This document shows, one piece after another, positions 7,397 through 14,959 of a DNA stretch of 35,794 nt. The stretch covers positions 1 through 35,794 of IMG/VR virus record IMGVR_UViG_3300039043_000084; one strand, 5' to 3'. The first letter of the stretch is position 1; each line of letters begins with the position of its first letter. Made by a program: the position numbers and the translations under genes. Source of the DNA: a virus. Below the pieces are notes generated by a model. That model saw only the letters and a program-made list of their open reading frames with translations, did no database searches and was not told the DNA's origin.

Positions 7397-9432
7397 TAGG
7401 CTAAGTTCATCCTGTTTGCTTTTTCAAGGGCTGGGATAATTGCATCTACAACTGTTTCATCTACTAATGGAGCTGATATATTTAATGTTACACCTCTACC
7501 CTGTGGCCCATTTACATTAGGATCGCCCCCTAATGGCGTTATTTCGACAAGTTCTCGCCCAGATGGGTTATCACCCACCTGAATCATTTGTGGGCCATCT
7601 GTAACAAATTGCCCACCTGTAGCAAATGATGAAAGGCCCTTATCTATAACTCCAGCTACTGTTGCACCTCCTGCGGCGGCTAATGCCAAATTAAATGGAT
7701 ATGGAACACTTTTAAAAATACTGGCAATATAACCAGATACTGCCTCCATTGACTCAGCCCTTACAACTGCTTTTACTGCATTTTTTGCAGATGTTTGCTG
7801 TAAGGCGGCGTTTTTTAAATCCTCCATCACCTGTTTTCTTTTTAACTTACCTGCTTCAATTCTTGCATTAATCTCTTTTACAGTTTCACTCGTAACTGGT
7901 TTTAAAGAGAATAATAAATTATTATTATCTTCAGATATTTTTCTAATCTCACCTGATTGAATACTATATTGTTCATTTAAATACTCCAATATTTCAGACT
8001 GATCAAACCCCATCCTTGTCATATAACTTACGCTGTCTGCAAACTCATTACTTTCCTGTGTGCCAACGTTAGTTTTATTTGCGTGACTATCTAAAGCCGT
8101 GTTTGCTTTATTAATAGCCTCTGCCTCATCCTCAAAGGCTCCTGTTAATTCTAAAATTTTACCCAATAAAAGCCCTGCACCAACGACTGCGGCTCCATAG
8201 CCAGTTTTCACTAATGCCGCTTGTAATGCCTTTGTTTTTACTGCGGCAAGCGTTACTGCGGCATTATATGCAATCACAGCAGTTGTCACTGCCCCAATAC
8301 CTACAGCGTAATTTGCAAAAGATTCAAGTGCCTCTTCATCAATGGTATTTGTTAGTGATGTTATGTCATCCACCATACTCCTTAGTGGCCCACCAACAAA
8401 TTCAAACATCCTAAGGCCAAGACCTTCCATAGCACTGTTTAATAATGTTAGGCTACCATCAAGGTTGTCAAGTTGAGTCTCAGCCATTTCTTGAGCCGCA
8501 CCACCTGCATTTTTTAAACCTTCTGTAAGTTGGTTTGTATCATCTACACCATCAAGCAATATGCTAAATGCTGATACAGCTCTTTGACCAACAAGCTCTT
8601 TCATAGCGGCGGTGTCTAAACCTTGTTTACTAAGCTGTTTAAACGCTTTCTCTAAATCTGCTGTGGATTTAACAGGAAATCCAATCTTCTTACCAAGTTT
8701 AGAAGTTTCATTTCCAAGCTCAAGAAATATTTTTCTTAATGCAGTACCAGCCATTGATCCATCAATACCAGCATTTGCAAGAGTTCCAAGCATTGCAGTG
8801 GTTGACTCCACATCCAGACCAACTTGCTTGGCTATAGGTGCAACATATTGCATTGAAAATGAAAACTTCTCCATATCAAGGGCTGATCTGCTAAATGATG
8901 CGGCCATTGTGTCAGTCACTCTTGACGTTTCTGATACATCAAGGCCAAATGCTCGCAAGGTTTGACCAGCTATCATTGCGGCCTGACCAAGCTCTGTGCC
9001 TGATGCCGCCGCTAAAGCAAGTGTGTCTTTTGTTACGCCTTGAATTTCTTTACTTGTAAATCCCAGCTTTCCAAATTCTACGCTTAGTTGTGCAACTTCG
9101 CTTGCCGTAAATACAGTAGTGCTACCAAGTTGCCTTGCATTACGCTCCAAGGCTCTTAACTCTTCTCCAGTTGCACCAGTAATTGCAGATAAGTTACTTA
9201 TTTGCTTTTCAAAGTTTCTGCCAACGCTAATTACGCCAGAAAATGCTCTCATTGTGCCATATAAAGCACCTGTGGTAAGCCCTAAAGCGGCGACCATACC
9301 TCCTAAAGATTTACTGCCTTTATTTGTGGCTCCCTCAAGGCTCCTTGTTCTTTTTTCTAACTCAGCATATTGCGTTTTTAATTTGGCAATGCCCTTGCCT
9401 TGAAATTCTATGATCTGTTTATTTGTTGCCAC
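7396..9432 (-). CDS. Tail tape measure protein, TP901 type
   Basis: Residues about 75-245 match the phage tail tape measure core: LSAITGATGEELRALERNAR, then GSTTVFTASEVAQLSVEFGK, LALAAASGTELGQAA and LGTLANAGIDGSMAGTALRK. An N-terminal coiled coil is followed by hydrophobic segments near 370-430 and 585-605. Tape measure length sets tail length in siphophages; 678 residues at about 0.15 nm per residue would give roughly 100 nm. The start overlaps the end of the frameshifted chaperone ORF by 14 bases, the classic gene order. It is made in the cytoplasm and packed in the tail lumen. Confidence 0.92.
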   Translation of the reverse strand: MATNKQIIEFQGKGIAKLKTQYAELEKRTRSLEGATNKGSKSLGGMVAALGLTTGALYGTMRAFSGVISVGRNFEKQISNLSAITGATGEELRALERNARQLGSTTVFTASEVAQLSVEFGKLGFTSKEIQGVTKDTLALAAASGTELGQAAMIAGQTLRAFGLDVSETSRVTDTMAASFSRSALDMEKFSFSMQYVAPIAKQVGLDVESTTAMLGTLANAGIDGSMAGTALRKIFLELGNETSKLGKKIGFPVKSTADLEKAFKQLSKQGLDTAAMKELVGQRAVSAFSILLDGVDDTNQLTEGLKNAGGAAQEMAETQLDNLDGSLTLLNSAMEGLGLRMFEFVGGPLRSMVDDITSLTNTIDEEALESFANYAVGIGAVTTAVIAYNAAVTLAAVKTKALQAALVKTGYGAAVVGAGLLLGKILELTGAFEDEAEAINKANTALDSHANKTNVGTQESNEFADSVSYMTRMGFDQSEILEYLNEQYSIQSGEIRKISEDNNNLLFSLKPVTSETVKEINARIEAGKLKRKQVMEDLKNAALQQTSAKNAVKAVVRAESMEAVSGYIASIFKSVPYPFNLALAAAGGATVAGVIDKGLSSFATGGQFVTDGPQMIQVGDNPSGRELVEITPLGGDPNVNGPQGRGVTLNISAPLVDETVVDAIIPALEKANRMNLA

Positions 9433-9871
9433 GCTTTTTCACCTTTCTAACCTCATGCTCATTTATGATTGATCTAATAATAAAATATTTATCAATCCAA
9501 ATTTTTGGCGTATTGCCATACCCTCCCTGAAACGGCGGCGTATTAGTATCTTTTGAATAAGTATAACGCCTTATATCGCTTTGTAATTTAGCATCAAGAA
9601 AGATATTTATATTTGAAAAAAACGGAATCTGTGTGTATGTATCAAGTATTGCACCTGAATTATCTCCGTTATTATAATCTAAAGATTCATAATAAACTCT
9701 TAACAAATAATCATTTACTTGATCTTTATTATGAAATGTAACTGCCTTTTCATCTTTTAAGACAGATATAGTGGTGTATGGAAACGCCTCAAACTCAGGC
9801 CTGCTGTCTGGTGCACCTAAAAGGCTACAAACAGCGTTAATTCCAAATAACAGGCCCTCTACTCCCCCAAA
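9419..9871 (-). CDS. Tail assembly chaperone T extension, made by -1 frameshift
   Basis: This frame is open from just upstream of the chaperone G stop to 9419 but has no ATG or GTG; the first canonical start is a TTG at 9706, deep inside. Read from the slippery site it gives GGVEGLLFGINAVCSLLG and ends EVRKVKKRGNK, adding about 148 residues to G for a 246-residue GT product. In lambda-like phages the GT protein recruits the tail tube and tape measure; here the ORF lies exactly between G and the tape measure gene. A short product from the TTG is possible but would lack about 55 residues of clear coding sequence. Confidence 0.8.
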   Translation of the reverse strand, partial: FGGVEGLLFGINAVCSLLGAPDSRPEFEAFPYTTISVLKDEKAVTFHNKDQVNDYLLRVYYESLDYNNGDNSGAILDTYTQIPFFSNINIFLDAKLQSDIRRYTYSKDTNTPPFQGGYGNTPKIWIDKYFIIRSIINEHEVRKVKKRGNK

Positions 9872-10158
9872 GTTTGAGCATCCTGTATATGAGACATTAG
9901 CTCATCTTTTTCTTCCAGAGTCATTTGTTTAATTACGTCATCTGTTGGCTGATTATTTACTTCTTTGTAGTTTTTAAAGTCACCACCACCAAGGCCATAA
10001 CGTATCCACTGTGTGCGTGCTTTTGATGAGTTTTTAATAGTGCTGATAGCACCATCGTTAAATAAGATCTCAGGTATATCGGTGCACTCATCCATTTGAT
10101 CAACTGTCATAGATTTAATTTGCACCTTACGGCCTGACTTTAACTTTTTTTCAGTCAT
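9859..10158 (-). CDS. Tail assembly chaperone, G-like
   Basis: The 99-residue acidic helical protein starts MTEKKLKSGRKVQIKSMTVD and sits between the tail tube gene and the tape measure gene, the position of lambda G and its many analogues. It ends SHIQDAQTLGE just after a slippery heptamer. The unshifted product is expected to be the major form, with a minority extended into the T frame. Chaperone function is inferred from position, size and the frameshift arrangement rather than from a sequence motif. A GGGGGATTATG region supplies the ribosome site. Confidence 0.82.
   Translation of the reverse strand: MTEKKLKSGRKVQIKSMTVDQMDECTDIPEILFNDGAISTIKNSSKARTQWIRYGLGGGDFKNYKEVNNQPTDDVIKQMTLEEKDELMSHIQDAQTLGE
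9865..9871 (-). promoter_or_regulatory. Slippery heptamer T TTG GGG for -1 frameshift
   Basis: Read on the minus strand in the G frame, T TTG GGG fits X XXY YYZ, and the zero-frame stop TAG follows one codon later (9859..9861). A -1 slip changes TTG GGG to TTT GGG and enters the long downstream frame, shifting codon phase exactly as required. No strong downstream pseudoknot is evident by eye. Confidence 0.78.
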
Positions 10159-10180
10159 AATCCCCCCATGTTATTATTAA

Positions 10181-11215
10181 TTAGGTCATTGTTATTACAG
10201 CAAGGCTACCACTTGCGGCAGGCCCAGTAGTTGCAGTAAATGGTATTTCTACAAACATTCCCTCATCTGCAAAATCAAGGTTGTGCCCTGTCATTCTTGC
10301 TGATGGTATGCTTATATCAAAATTAGCACCATCATTTAATGCCAAGGCATAAGCTGTGTTAGCTTTCCAGTCTGTACTTAATGCATCAGCCATGTTTGCA
10401 TCATATTTGACAGTAATACTGCCACTAATATCAAACAATCCACCTCTAACGTATCCATCTGTTTCTGCACTTGTTCCTTGAAAGCCAACCCTGTTGGCCT
10501 CATTTGTAATAGTCATTGTAAAATCTGTACATGTTACAGCATGACTTCCAACTGTTAAAGCTCCAGATGCAAAGTCAAAAATACTTTTTTCAAAGTCTGA
10601 TGCTGTTGCGGCCCCTGTCACCCCAGAGTTTTTAATTATTGGAGCATATCCAGACATAAATTGACCACTTGCGTGCATACGCCCTGCATCAGTTCCCATC
10701 GAAAAAGAAAGTGTGAGATTCTGTAAAACGGCTGAGTGCATAATCTGATCATCCGCATCAAGCCCTGTATTGCTTGTGCCTGCCTCTAACAAAATAATAC
10801 CAACATTATCTGCGGCGGCTTGGCCATGACTTAGGTTTTCAAAGGCATCATGCACAGCAGAATTAATTGTAATAGCACCAGTGCAATCTGATACACCTGT
10901 TGCAAGGCTTAATAATGTCTGCAACATAACTTCATTTTCTACAAGATAATCAAAATCCCATGTCCATACCCCAGATCCATAATGCCTGATAAAATCGCCA
11001 TCTTCATAGGCTCTTCTGCCAGACCTCATTACAGATGCTGTAGTAAATGCGGCATCATAATTAATATTATTTAATTGATTTAAACGCATAAATAATCTTG
11101 ATCCAGATACGAAATCTGCATCAGCGAGGTCGCCATCTCCACCCAAGGCCAATGCTGATACGTCTTGTTTACCTACAATACATTTATACTCTCTACCTGA
11201 TGCATTAGTTGCCAT
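10181..11215 (-). CDS. Major tail tube protein
   Basis: The 344-residue protein directly precedes the G/GT chaperone genes, the standard position of the tail tube gene. Its beta-rich composition, with segments such as SGSITVKYDANMADALSTDW, AYALALNDGANFDISIP and a C-terminal ITMT, is typical of tail tube proteins; the internal LTLSFSMGTDAGRM and FTMTITNEANRVG segments look like two tandem tube beta-sheets, so a duplicated tube domain or an added Ig-like domain is possible. It should assemble as rings around the tape measure. Role is inferred mainly from context and size. Confidence 0.8.
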   Translation of the reverse strand: MATNASGREYKCIVGKQDVSALALGGDGDLADADFVSGSRLFMRLNQLNNINYDAAFTTASVMRSGRRAYEDGDFIRHYGSGVWTWDFDYLVENEVMLQTLLSLATGVSDCTGAITINSAVHDAFENLSHGQAAADNVGIILLEAGTSNTGLDADDQIMHSAVLQNLTLSFSMGTDAGRMHASGQFMSGYAPIIKNSGVTGAATASDFEKSIFDFASGALTVGSHAVTCTDFTMTITNEANRVGFQGTSAETDGYVRGGLFDISGSITVKYDANMADALSTDWKANTAYALALNDGANFDISIPSARMTGHNLDFADEGMFVEIPFTATTGPAASGSLAVITMT

Positions 11216-11227
11216 ACCAATACTCCT

Positions 11228-11416
11228 TTAAACTTCTTTTATTAGTTGATTTACCAACAAATATCTCATTTGCTTTTCAGGGACATTTTTAAGCTCATCG
11301 GCTTTTCCCTGTGTCAACGCCTTATACTGATCTTTACTCAGCAATCCCTCACCAGACATAACCTTCTTAAACATCTTTGTGGCCTTATAGGCCTTTTTCT
11401 TTACAGATTTACTCAT
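11228..11416 (-). CDS. Small Lys-rich virion-region protein (62 aa)
   Basis: The protein starts MSKSVKKKAYKATKMFKKVM and is basic at the N-terminus and amphipathic throughout. I do not recognise a family. It lies between the tail terminator candidate and the tail tube gene within the late operon, so a head-tail or tail assembly role is possible. A GGCAATAGC stretch lies before the ATG, with no strong ribosome site, which suggests coupling to the gene upstream. Confidence 0.55.
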   Translation of the reverse strand: MSKSVKKKAYKATKMFKKVMSGEGLLSKDQYKALTQGKADELKNVPEKQMRYLLVNQLIKEV

Positions 11417-11436
11417 GCTATTGCCTTTAATTTAAT

Positions 11437-11892
11437 TTAATCTGCTCTACTTAACCTACATGAAAATGCGAATCTGGCCACATGTAGGCCATCTACCTCT
11501 TCTTCATCCTCTGCAAACTCGTTAAATAATACCTCACTAACTTCGCCATCATGCCAAGGAAATGTAGCCGCATCAATCGTTTTATTATTAAAAAGCAACT
11601 GGTTTAAACGCTCTGCATCTGAATAAAACTGCTCATAAAACCTCTCATCTGCTTTTTCTCCCATTACATATAAAACGATTTCCATATTATAAAGTTTTCG
11701 CCATTCATTAGCCATCATCAAATCTGTTTCCATGCTCGTACCCCAGAGCCTAATTGAAAAAGATCCCATGTCTTTATATGATGGCGAAATATAAACTGTG
11801 CATGGCCTATCTGTTGTTATTATGCTACGCATCTTTTTTAAAACGTTTTCATAAAAAACGTTGCTGTAGCTTGTCCCCAGTACAAGAGCCAT
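11437..11892 (-). CDS. Putative tail terminator / tail completion protein
   Basis: The 151-residue protein overlaps the connector gene by one base and precedes the tail tube gene by two genes, the position of lambda U-type tail terminators. It has the size and alternating strand/helix pattern of that family (SYSNVFYENVLKKMRSIITT; later FAEDEEEVDGLHVARFAFSC, a typical closing strand). Terminators cap the growing tail tube and join it to the head. Assignment rests on context and general pattern, not on a specific motif. Confidence 0.6.
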   Translation of the reverse strand: MALVLGTSYSNVFYENVLKKMRSIITTDRPCTVYISPSYKDMGSFSIRLWGTSMETDLMMANEWRKLYNMEIVLYVMGEKADERFYEQFYSDAERLNQLLFNNKTIDAATFPWHDGEVSEVLFNEFAEDEEEVDGLHVARFAFSCRLSRAD

Positions 11893-12914
11893 TAGTATTT
11901 CATTTTCCTGTGTCCAACTCTTTTGTAACCGCCCTTGTATCGCATTTTCCCAACATGATACGCACCACGAGTCATATTTATATTACCTACGTTACTTGTG
12001 CGGACATCCTCACCAACGCCATAAACTTCTATTTCCCATTCGTCATTAGCATTGGCAGTTGTTGCATCTGTTGCACCAGCAAAACGTACCTCAAGACCTC
12101 CAGCACATTGTTGATAATCGCCGTTAATTGTTTCTGCTGATACAATATTAGTAGATTTTAAATCTGTTGATGATTTTTCCCATACAGAATAAGTAGCTGT
12201 GCCTATTGCACCAGAATCAATAATTTTAATTTTTATAAGATCGTATGTACCAGAATACGATCCCCTTGTCTGGATGGGCCTTACCTTACCAGAGGTATAT
12301 GAAACATCCCTTATAACACCATACGGAGAATCCCCTGTAACTGACGTAGGCAACTGTATTTCTCCTGTCCTTAATCCATCCAAATACTCGTTTGCCTCTT
12401 CCATAAACGCATTACCAACGTCATCCATAGGATCTTCAGCTTTTATCATCATCGCTACGGCCACCAATGCAGTTGTGCGTTTAATTATATAAGGGTAAAG
12501 CCCTTCCCTGTCCAGACTTATTTCTGATGCCATTCTTGAATCAAGTTTAGACTCAACATACCTACTGGCGTTCCTTCTGTACCTTTGCGTAAATGTCGCC
12601 GCATCTTCACCAGCCTCCATGACCATATCATTAGGACTTGTTGAGCTGTTATAATAATAAACAGCATCTAAAGTAGATTCATAAAACCATTCATCATTAT
12701 CATTAACTACGCCAGAGTTTGCCTGTGCAGATCCTAAATCTTGACCATTGGCAAATAACTGGGTTGTAAGGCCTGCATTATCAGCCCTATATAAATTTGA
12801 GCTATGCACCACCCAACCATAAATGCGAGTTTTTGAGTCTGCTGATTTTACCTGTGGATATACGTCAAAAATATCCCTATCGGTACAATATTCTATAGTA
12901 GATGTGAGAGCCAT
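11892..12914 (-). CDS. Head-tail adaptor, gp6/DUF1320-like, with C-terminal beta domain
   Basis: The N-terminal half starts MALTSTIEYCTDRDIFDVYP and contains a helical block LVAVAMMIKAEDPMDDVG ... NEYLDGLRTGEIQLP, the pattern of DUF1320/gp36-type head-tail adaptors that dock under the portal. The C-terminal half (about 215-340) is a beta-rich extra domain ending in a Lys/Arg-rich tail. At 340 residues it is about twice the usual adaptor length, so this is an adaptor-plus-decoration fusion. Tail terminator and tube genes follow. Confidence 0.68.
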   Translation of the reverse strand: MALTSTIEYCTDRDIFDVYPQVKSADSKTRIYGWVVHSSNLYRADNAGLTTQLFANGQDLGSAQANSGVVNDNDEWFYESTLDAVYYYNSSTSPNDMVMEAGEDAATFTQRYRRNASRYVESKLDSRMASEISLDREGLYPYIIKRTTALVAVAMMIKAEDPMDDVGNAFMEEANEYLDGLRTGEIQLPTSVTGDSPYGVIRDVSYTSGKVRPIQTRGSYSGTYDLIKIKIIDSGAIGTATYSVWEKSSTDLKSTNIVSAETINGDYQQCAGGLEVRFAGATDATTANANDEWEIEVYGVGEDVRTSNVGNINMTRGAYHVGKMRYKGGYKRVGHRKMKY

Positions 12915-12917
12915 ATC

Positions 12918-13094
12918 TTACCTTTTTTTAATAGCTTTTTTATGTGATTCTGTAAATGTAGATCCTTTTCGCATTGCAGTCACCATTGATCTTAAATGCT
13001 TACGAGTGTGATGCTTTGCATGTTTACGCATTGCAGAGATCTGCCTTTTTGTAAGGCCATTAACACTTACGCCCTTTACCTTAACAACAGCCAT
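12918..13094 (-). CDS. Small very basic protein 1 (58 aa)
   Basis: An ATG at 13094 (overlapping the TAA of the upstream gene as TAATG) opens a 58-residue frame starting MAVVKVKGVSVNGLTKRQIS and ending HKKAIKKR. It is rich in Lys, Arg and His (AMRKHAKHHTRKHLR). The function is unknown; the charge suggests nucleic-acid or capsid-lumen binding. It is the last of six clustered basic genes in the late operon and is short enough to be missed by length cut-offs. Confidence 0.68.
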   Translation of the reverse strand: MAVVKVKGVSVNGLTKRQISAMRKHAKHHTRKHLRSMVTAMRKGSTFTESHKKAIKKR

Positions 13095-13192
13095 TAATAT
13101 TTTCTCATTTTACGTTTTTTCTTACCCTTCATTCCTTTTTTCTTTTTAGGTCGGCCCCTTTTAGAGCCATAAGTACCCTTGCCCATCGGCAT
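13094..13192 (-). CDS. Small very basic protein 2, AT-hook-like (32 aa)
   Basis: A 32-residue frame starts MPMGKGTYGSKRGRPKKKKG with AGGAG 8 nt upstream, and ends in a run of Lys and Arg. GRPKKKK is a close match to the AT-hook core (RGRP) that binds the minor groove of AT-rich DNA. Tiny proteins of this form recur in aquatic phage late regions. DNA binding is inferred from the motif. Confidence 0.7.
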   Translation of the reverse strand: MPMGKGTYGSKRGRPKKKKGMKGKKKRKMRKY

Positions 13193-13211
13193 ATCATACT
13201 CCTTTTTTTCG

Positions 13212-13370
13212 TTAGTCTAATTTATCAAGAATTTTCTTGATTTCCTGTACCGCCTTATCATCTTTTTTTGATGGCGTTACTTTTGCAATCATAGAAATAA
13301 GGCCTAACATTACATGTTTTAAACCTTTTTTCTTTACTTGCCTTCTAATGTAGCTACTTAACAAGCTCAT
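13212..13370 (-). CDS. Small amphipathic protein (52 aa)
   Basis: The frame starts MSLLSSYIRRQVKKKGLKHV and ends EIKKILDKLD, with a central hydrophobic stretch (MLGLISMIAKV). A strong GGGAGG ribosome site precedes the ATG, and its start overlaps the 3' end of the upstream gene by 17 bases. It may be a small peripheral membrane or lysis-accessory protein; nothing specific is recognisable. Confidence 0.65.
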   Translation of the reverse strand: MSLLSSYIRRQVKKKGLKHVMLGLISMIAKVTPSKKDDKAVQEIKKILDKLD

Positions 13371-13515
13371 CTGACCTCCCCATTGCCTTGTATAAGGCTT
13401 TTTTTATTGATGTCCATAGTAAATCATCCCAAGTGCTTGGGCTTAACGCTACGGCTTTATCTATCGCCATTACAGCAATAACAACATACTCCCAGTTCTC
13501 AACCATCCAGTTCAT
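13354..13515 (-). CDS. Small acidic/aromatic protein (53 aa)
   Basis: The frame starts MNWMVENWEYVVIAVMAIDK and ends MGRSDELVK. A hydrophobic N-terminal segment (YVVIAVMAI) could associate with the membrane, followed by a Trp-rich amphipathic part (STWDDLLW). It overlaps genes on both sides by a few bases, consistent with coupled translation. With its downstream partner it lies between basic proteins and could be a small holin-like or scaffold accessory pair; function unknown. Confidence 0.62.
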   Translation of the reverse strand: MNWMVENWEYVVIAVMAIDKAVALSPSTWDDLLWTSIKKALYKAMGRSDELVK

Positions 13516-13760
13516 CTGGCTCTCCTTACTCTTTTTGCAACCCTCTTTGTGTACTTAGCCTTTGCCTTGCCTTTTTTATTAGCTGTTCTCTTCTTTCTAT
13601 TCTCATACGCTTTTTGAGATGCAGTTAAACTTTTTCTTACGCTTGCAGGTAAATACCTACCTCTTTTACGGCGTGGTTTTTTAGAATCACCTTTTGTAAT
13701 GTAACCCCAATCCTGCTTTGTCCATTTTTTTAAACTTTTTTGTGATCTTTTTAGTGCCAT
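13512..13760 (-). CDS. Small basic protein 3, DUF5872-like (82 aa)
   Basis: The pattern SQKSLKKWTKQDWGYITKG, then RYLPASVRKSLTASQKAY and a Lys/Arg-rich tail resembles the DUF5872 family seen in aquatic phages and giant viruses (KSLKKWT ... RYLP ... SLT). The protein is extremely basic. A virion or DNA-compaction role is inferred from charge and late-region position; no enzyme motif is present. It joins neighbours by 1- to 4-base overlaps. Confidence 0.7.
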   Translation of the reverse strand: MALKRSQKSLKKWTKQDWGYITKGDSKKPRRKRGRYLPASVRKSLTASQKAYENRKKRTANKKGKAKAKYTKRVAKRVRRAR

Positions 13761-13963
13761 TATCGGTATCCACCACCACGCTTTTTATATTCTCTGGCAA
13801 GGGCTTGGGCCTTTCTGGCTGTCCATTTTCCCTTCGGCCCATATTTCGATCCAGCTTTTATTTTATTAAAAAGTCTTTTACGCATTGTAGGCTTAGTGTA
13901 GTTGCCTGCGGCATTTACAGTTGACTTTTTACGCTTTGTTTTTCTTTTTCTTTTCCTTGCCAT
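13760..13963 (-). CDS. Small basic protein 4 (67 aa)
   Basis: After an N-terminal run of Lys/Arg (MARKRKRKTKRKK) the protein has a conserved-looking core VNAAGNYTKPTMRKRLFNKI, then KGKWTARKAQALAREYKKRG and ends GGGYR. I recall this Y-T-K-P ... R-K-A-Q ... GGGY arrangement from small proteins of aquatic phages and large DNA viruses, but no function is known. It is likely packaged or DNA-associated. Confidence 0.7.
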   Translation of the reverse strand: MARKRKRKTKRKKSTVNAAGNYTKPTMRKRLFNKIKAGSKYGPKGKWTARKAQALAREYKKRGGGYR

Positions 13964-13966
13964 ATC

Positions 13967-14248
13967 TTACCATTTAACCTTATTTGCCCAATAACTGCCA
14001 CTCATAACACCTTTTTTAATCCCTTTAGCATGCCTTTTTTTAAATGCTCTTCTACGAGCTTTTTCAACTTTTGTCCTTGGATTTTTACCAGCCCCCCTCA
14101 CGCCCTGCTGACCAAATCTAATTAATTTTATTTTACCACTTTTACTTTTTGCCAACACTATATGACTTTTAGTCTTATGTCGTGGCGTTCTTTTAGGCTT
14201 ATTAAAGCCACTAAGGCCAAACCTTTTTAGTCTTGGATCTCTCGCCAT
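13967..14248 (-). CDS. Small basic protein 5 (93 aa)
   Basis: The protein starts MARDPRLKRFGLSGFNKPKR, has a short beta-rich core LIRFGQQGVRGAGKNPRT, and ends with RRRAFKKRHAKGIKKGVMSG then YWANKVKW. This exact style (DPRLKR.G..G.NKPKRTP ... RFGQQGV ... FK.RHAK ... YWANKVKW) recurs in aquatic phage genomes, although the biochemical role is unknown. It lies next to the holin-like gene and upstream of four more basic or small genes. Confidence 0.75.
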   Translation of the reverse strand: MARDPRLKRFGLSGFNKPKRTPRHKTKSHIVLAKSKSGKIKLIRFGQQGVRGAGKNPRTKVEKARRRAFKKRHAKGIKKGVMSGSYWANKVKW

Positions 14249-14249
14249 T

Positions 14250-14474
14250 TTATTTTAAGTATGCCACCAATCCTATAAATATTGTTAGCACACTACCCAC
14301 CAGAGCAGTCATACCTTTCATGTATGCAAAACCTGTTTCCAGAGTGTTTACACGCCCCATATTATGAGTTAATGTTCTATCAATAGATTTTAGGCGTGCA
14401 AATATCTCATCCAGTTTTGCACCATGCTCTGCTAATGTAGCAATAACCTCTTTGTTAAATTCTTCTGATTTCAT
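14250..14474 (-). CDS. Holin-like membrane protein, XhlA type
   Basis: The 74-residue protein has an amphipathic coiled-coil N-terminus (AEHGAKLDEIFARLKSIDRT) and one C-terminal membrane helix (MTALVGSVLTIFIGLVAYLK). That layout matches XhlA/hemolysin-type holin accessory proteins. I choose ATG 14474, whose ATGA overlaps the stop of the muramidase gene, rather than a GTG at 14486. Lying directly after the endolysin, it probably helps release or activate it at the inner membrane. Confidence 0.68.
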   Translation of the reverse strand: MKSEEFNKEVIATLAEHGAKLDEIFARLKSIDRTLTHNMGRVNTLETGFAYMKGMTALVGSVLTIFIGLVAYLK

Positions 14475-14959
14475 ACAGAGTTGCACCTTCTATACCATCC
14501 ATAATAATACTTTTCATACTTATCTGGTCGCTTTAAAACGATAGATGCATAATGCATAAGCCTAAAGGCTCTAAACCTTTCAACCTCTACATTTTGCACA
14601 GCCTTAATAGTATTTGGGCCAATCCTACCATCAACAGATATTGATTTACCTTTTAAATTTTTATGGTTTGCCGCCTTTTGCAAAATCTTTGTTGCACGAG
14701 ATCTGCCCTGATTTACAACGCAATCAAAAAATGCCTCCTGTAAATGATCTGGTAGCTTATCGCATTTTGATGGTTTGTAATATTGATCTCTGTAGATATC
14801 AATAGCTTTACGCTTTGTTAATGCCTTGATATCGTCAGCACTCATATCAGTTCCATGCTCACTAATGCCATATTTAGTAGTACCACCAGTATCTACTACA
14901 ATTTTTTCGCCACCCTCACGCTCAATCAATGGCTCTATAAAATCATCAAATTTGCTCAT
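14471..14959 (-). CDS. Endolysin, GH108-type N-acetylmuramidase
   Basis: Residues 8-35 read IEPLIEREGGEKIVVDTGGT then TKYGIS, the GH108 signature in which the Glu of EGG (E15) is catalytic. A region DCVVNQGRSRATKILQKA and GRIGPNTIKAV corresponds to the C-terminal peptidoglycan-binding domain paired with GH108. It cuts the glycan backbone of peptidoglycan at lysis. There is no signal peptide, so it needs the neighbouring holin-like protein. Its 162 residues match the family's usual length. Confidence 0.9.
   Translation of the reverse strand: MSKFDDFIEPLIEREGGEKIVVDTGGTTKYGISEHGTDMSADDIKALTKRKAIDIYRDQYYKPSKCDKLPDHLQEAFFDCVVNQGRSRATKILQKAANHKNLKGKSISVDGRIGPNTIKAVQNVEVERFRAFRLMHYASIVLKRPDKYEKYYYGWYRRCNSV

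Noticed and set aside
8612-9403. Plus-strand open frames opposite the tape measure gene (117 and 94 residues)
   Set aside because: They are antisense shadows of a well-supported tape measure gene, with no ribosome site or promoter.
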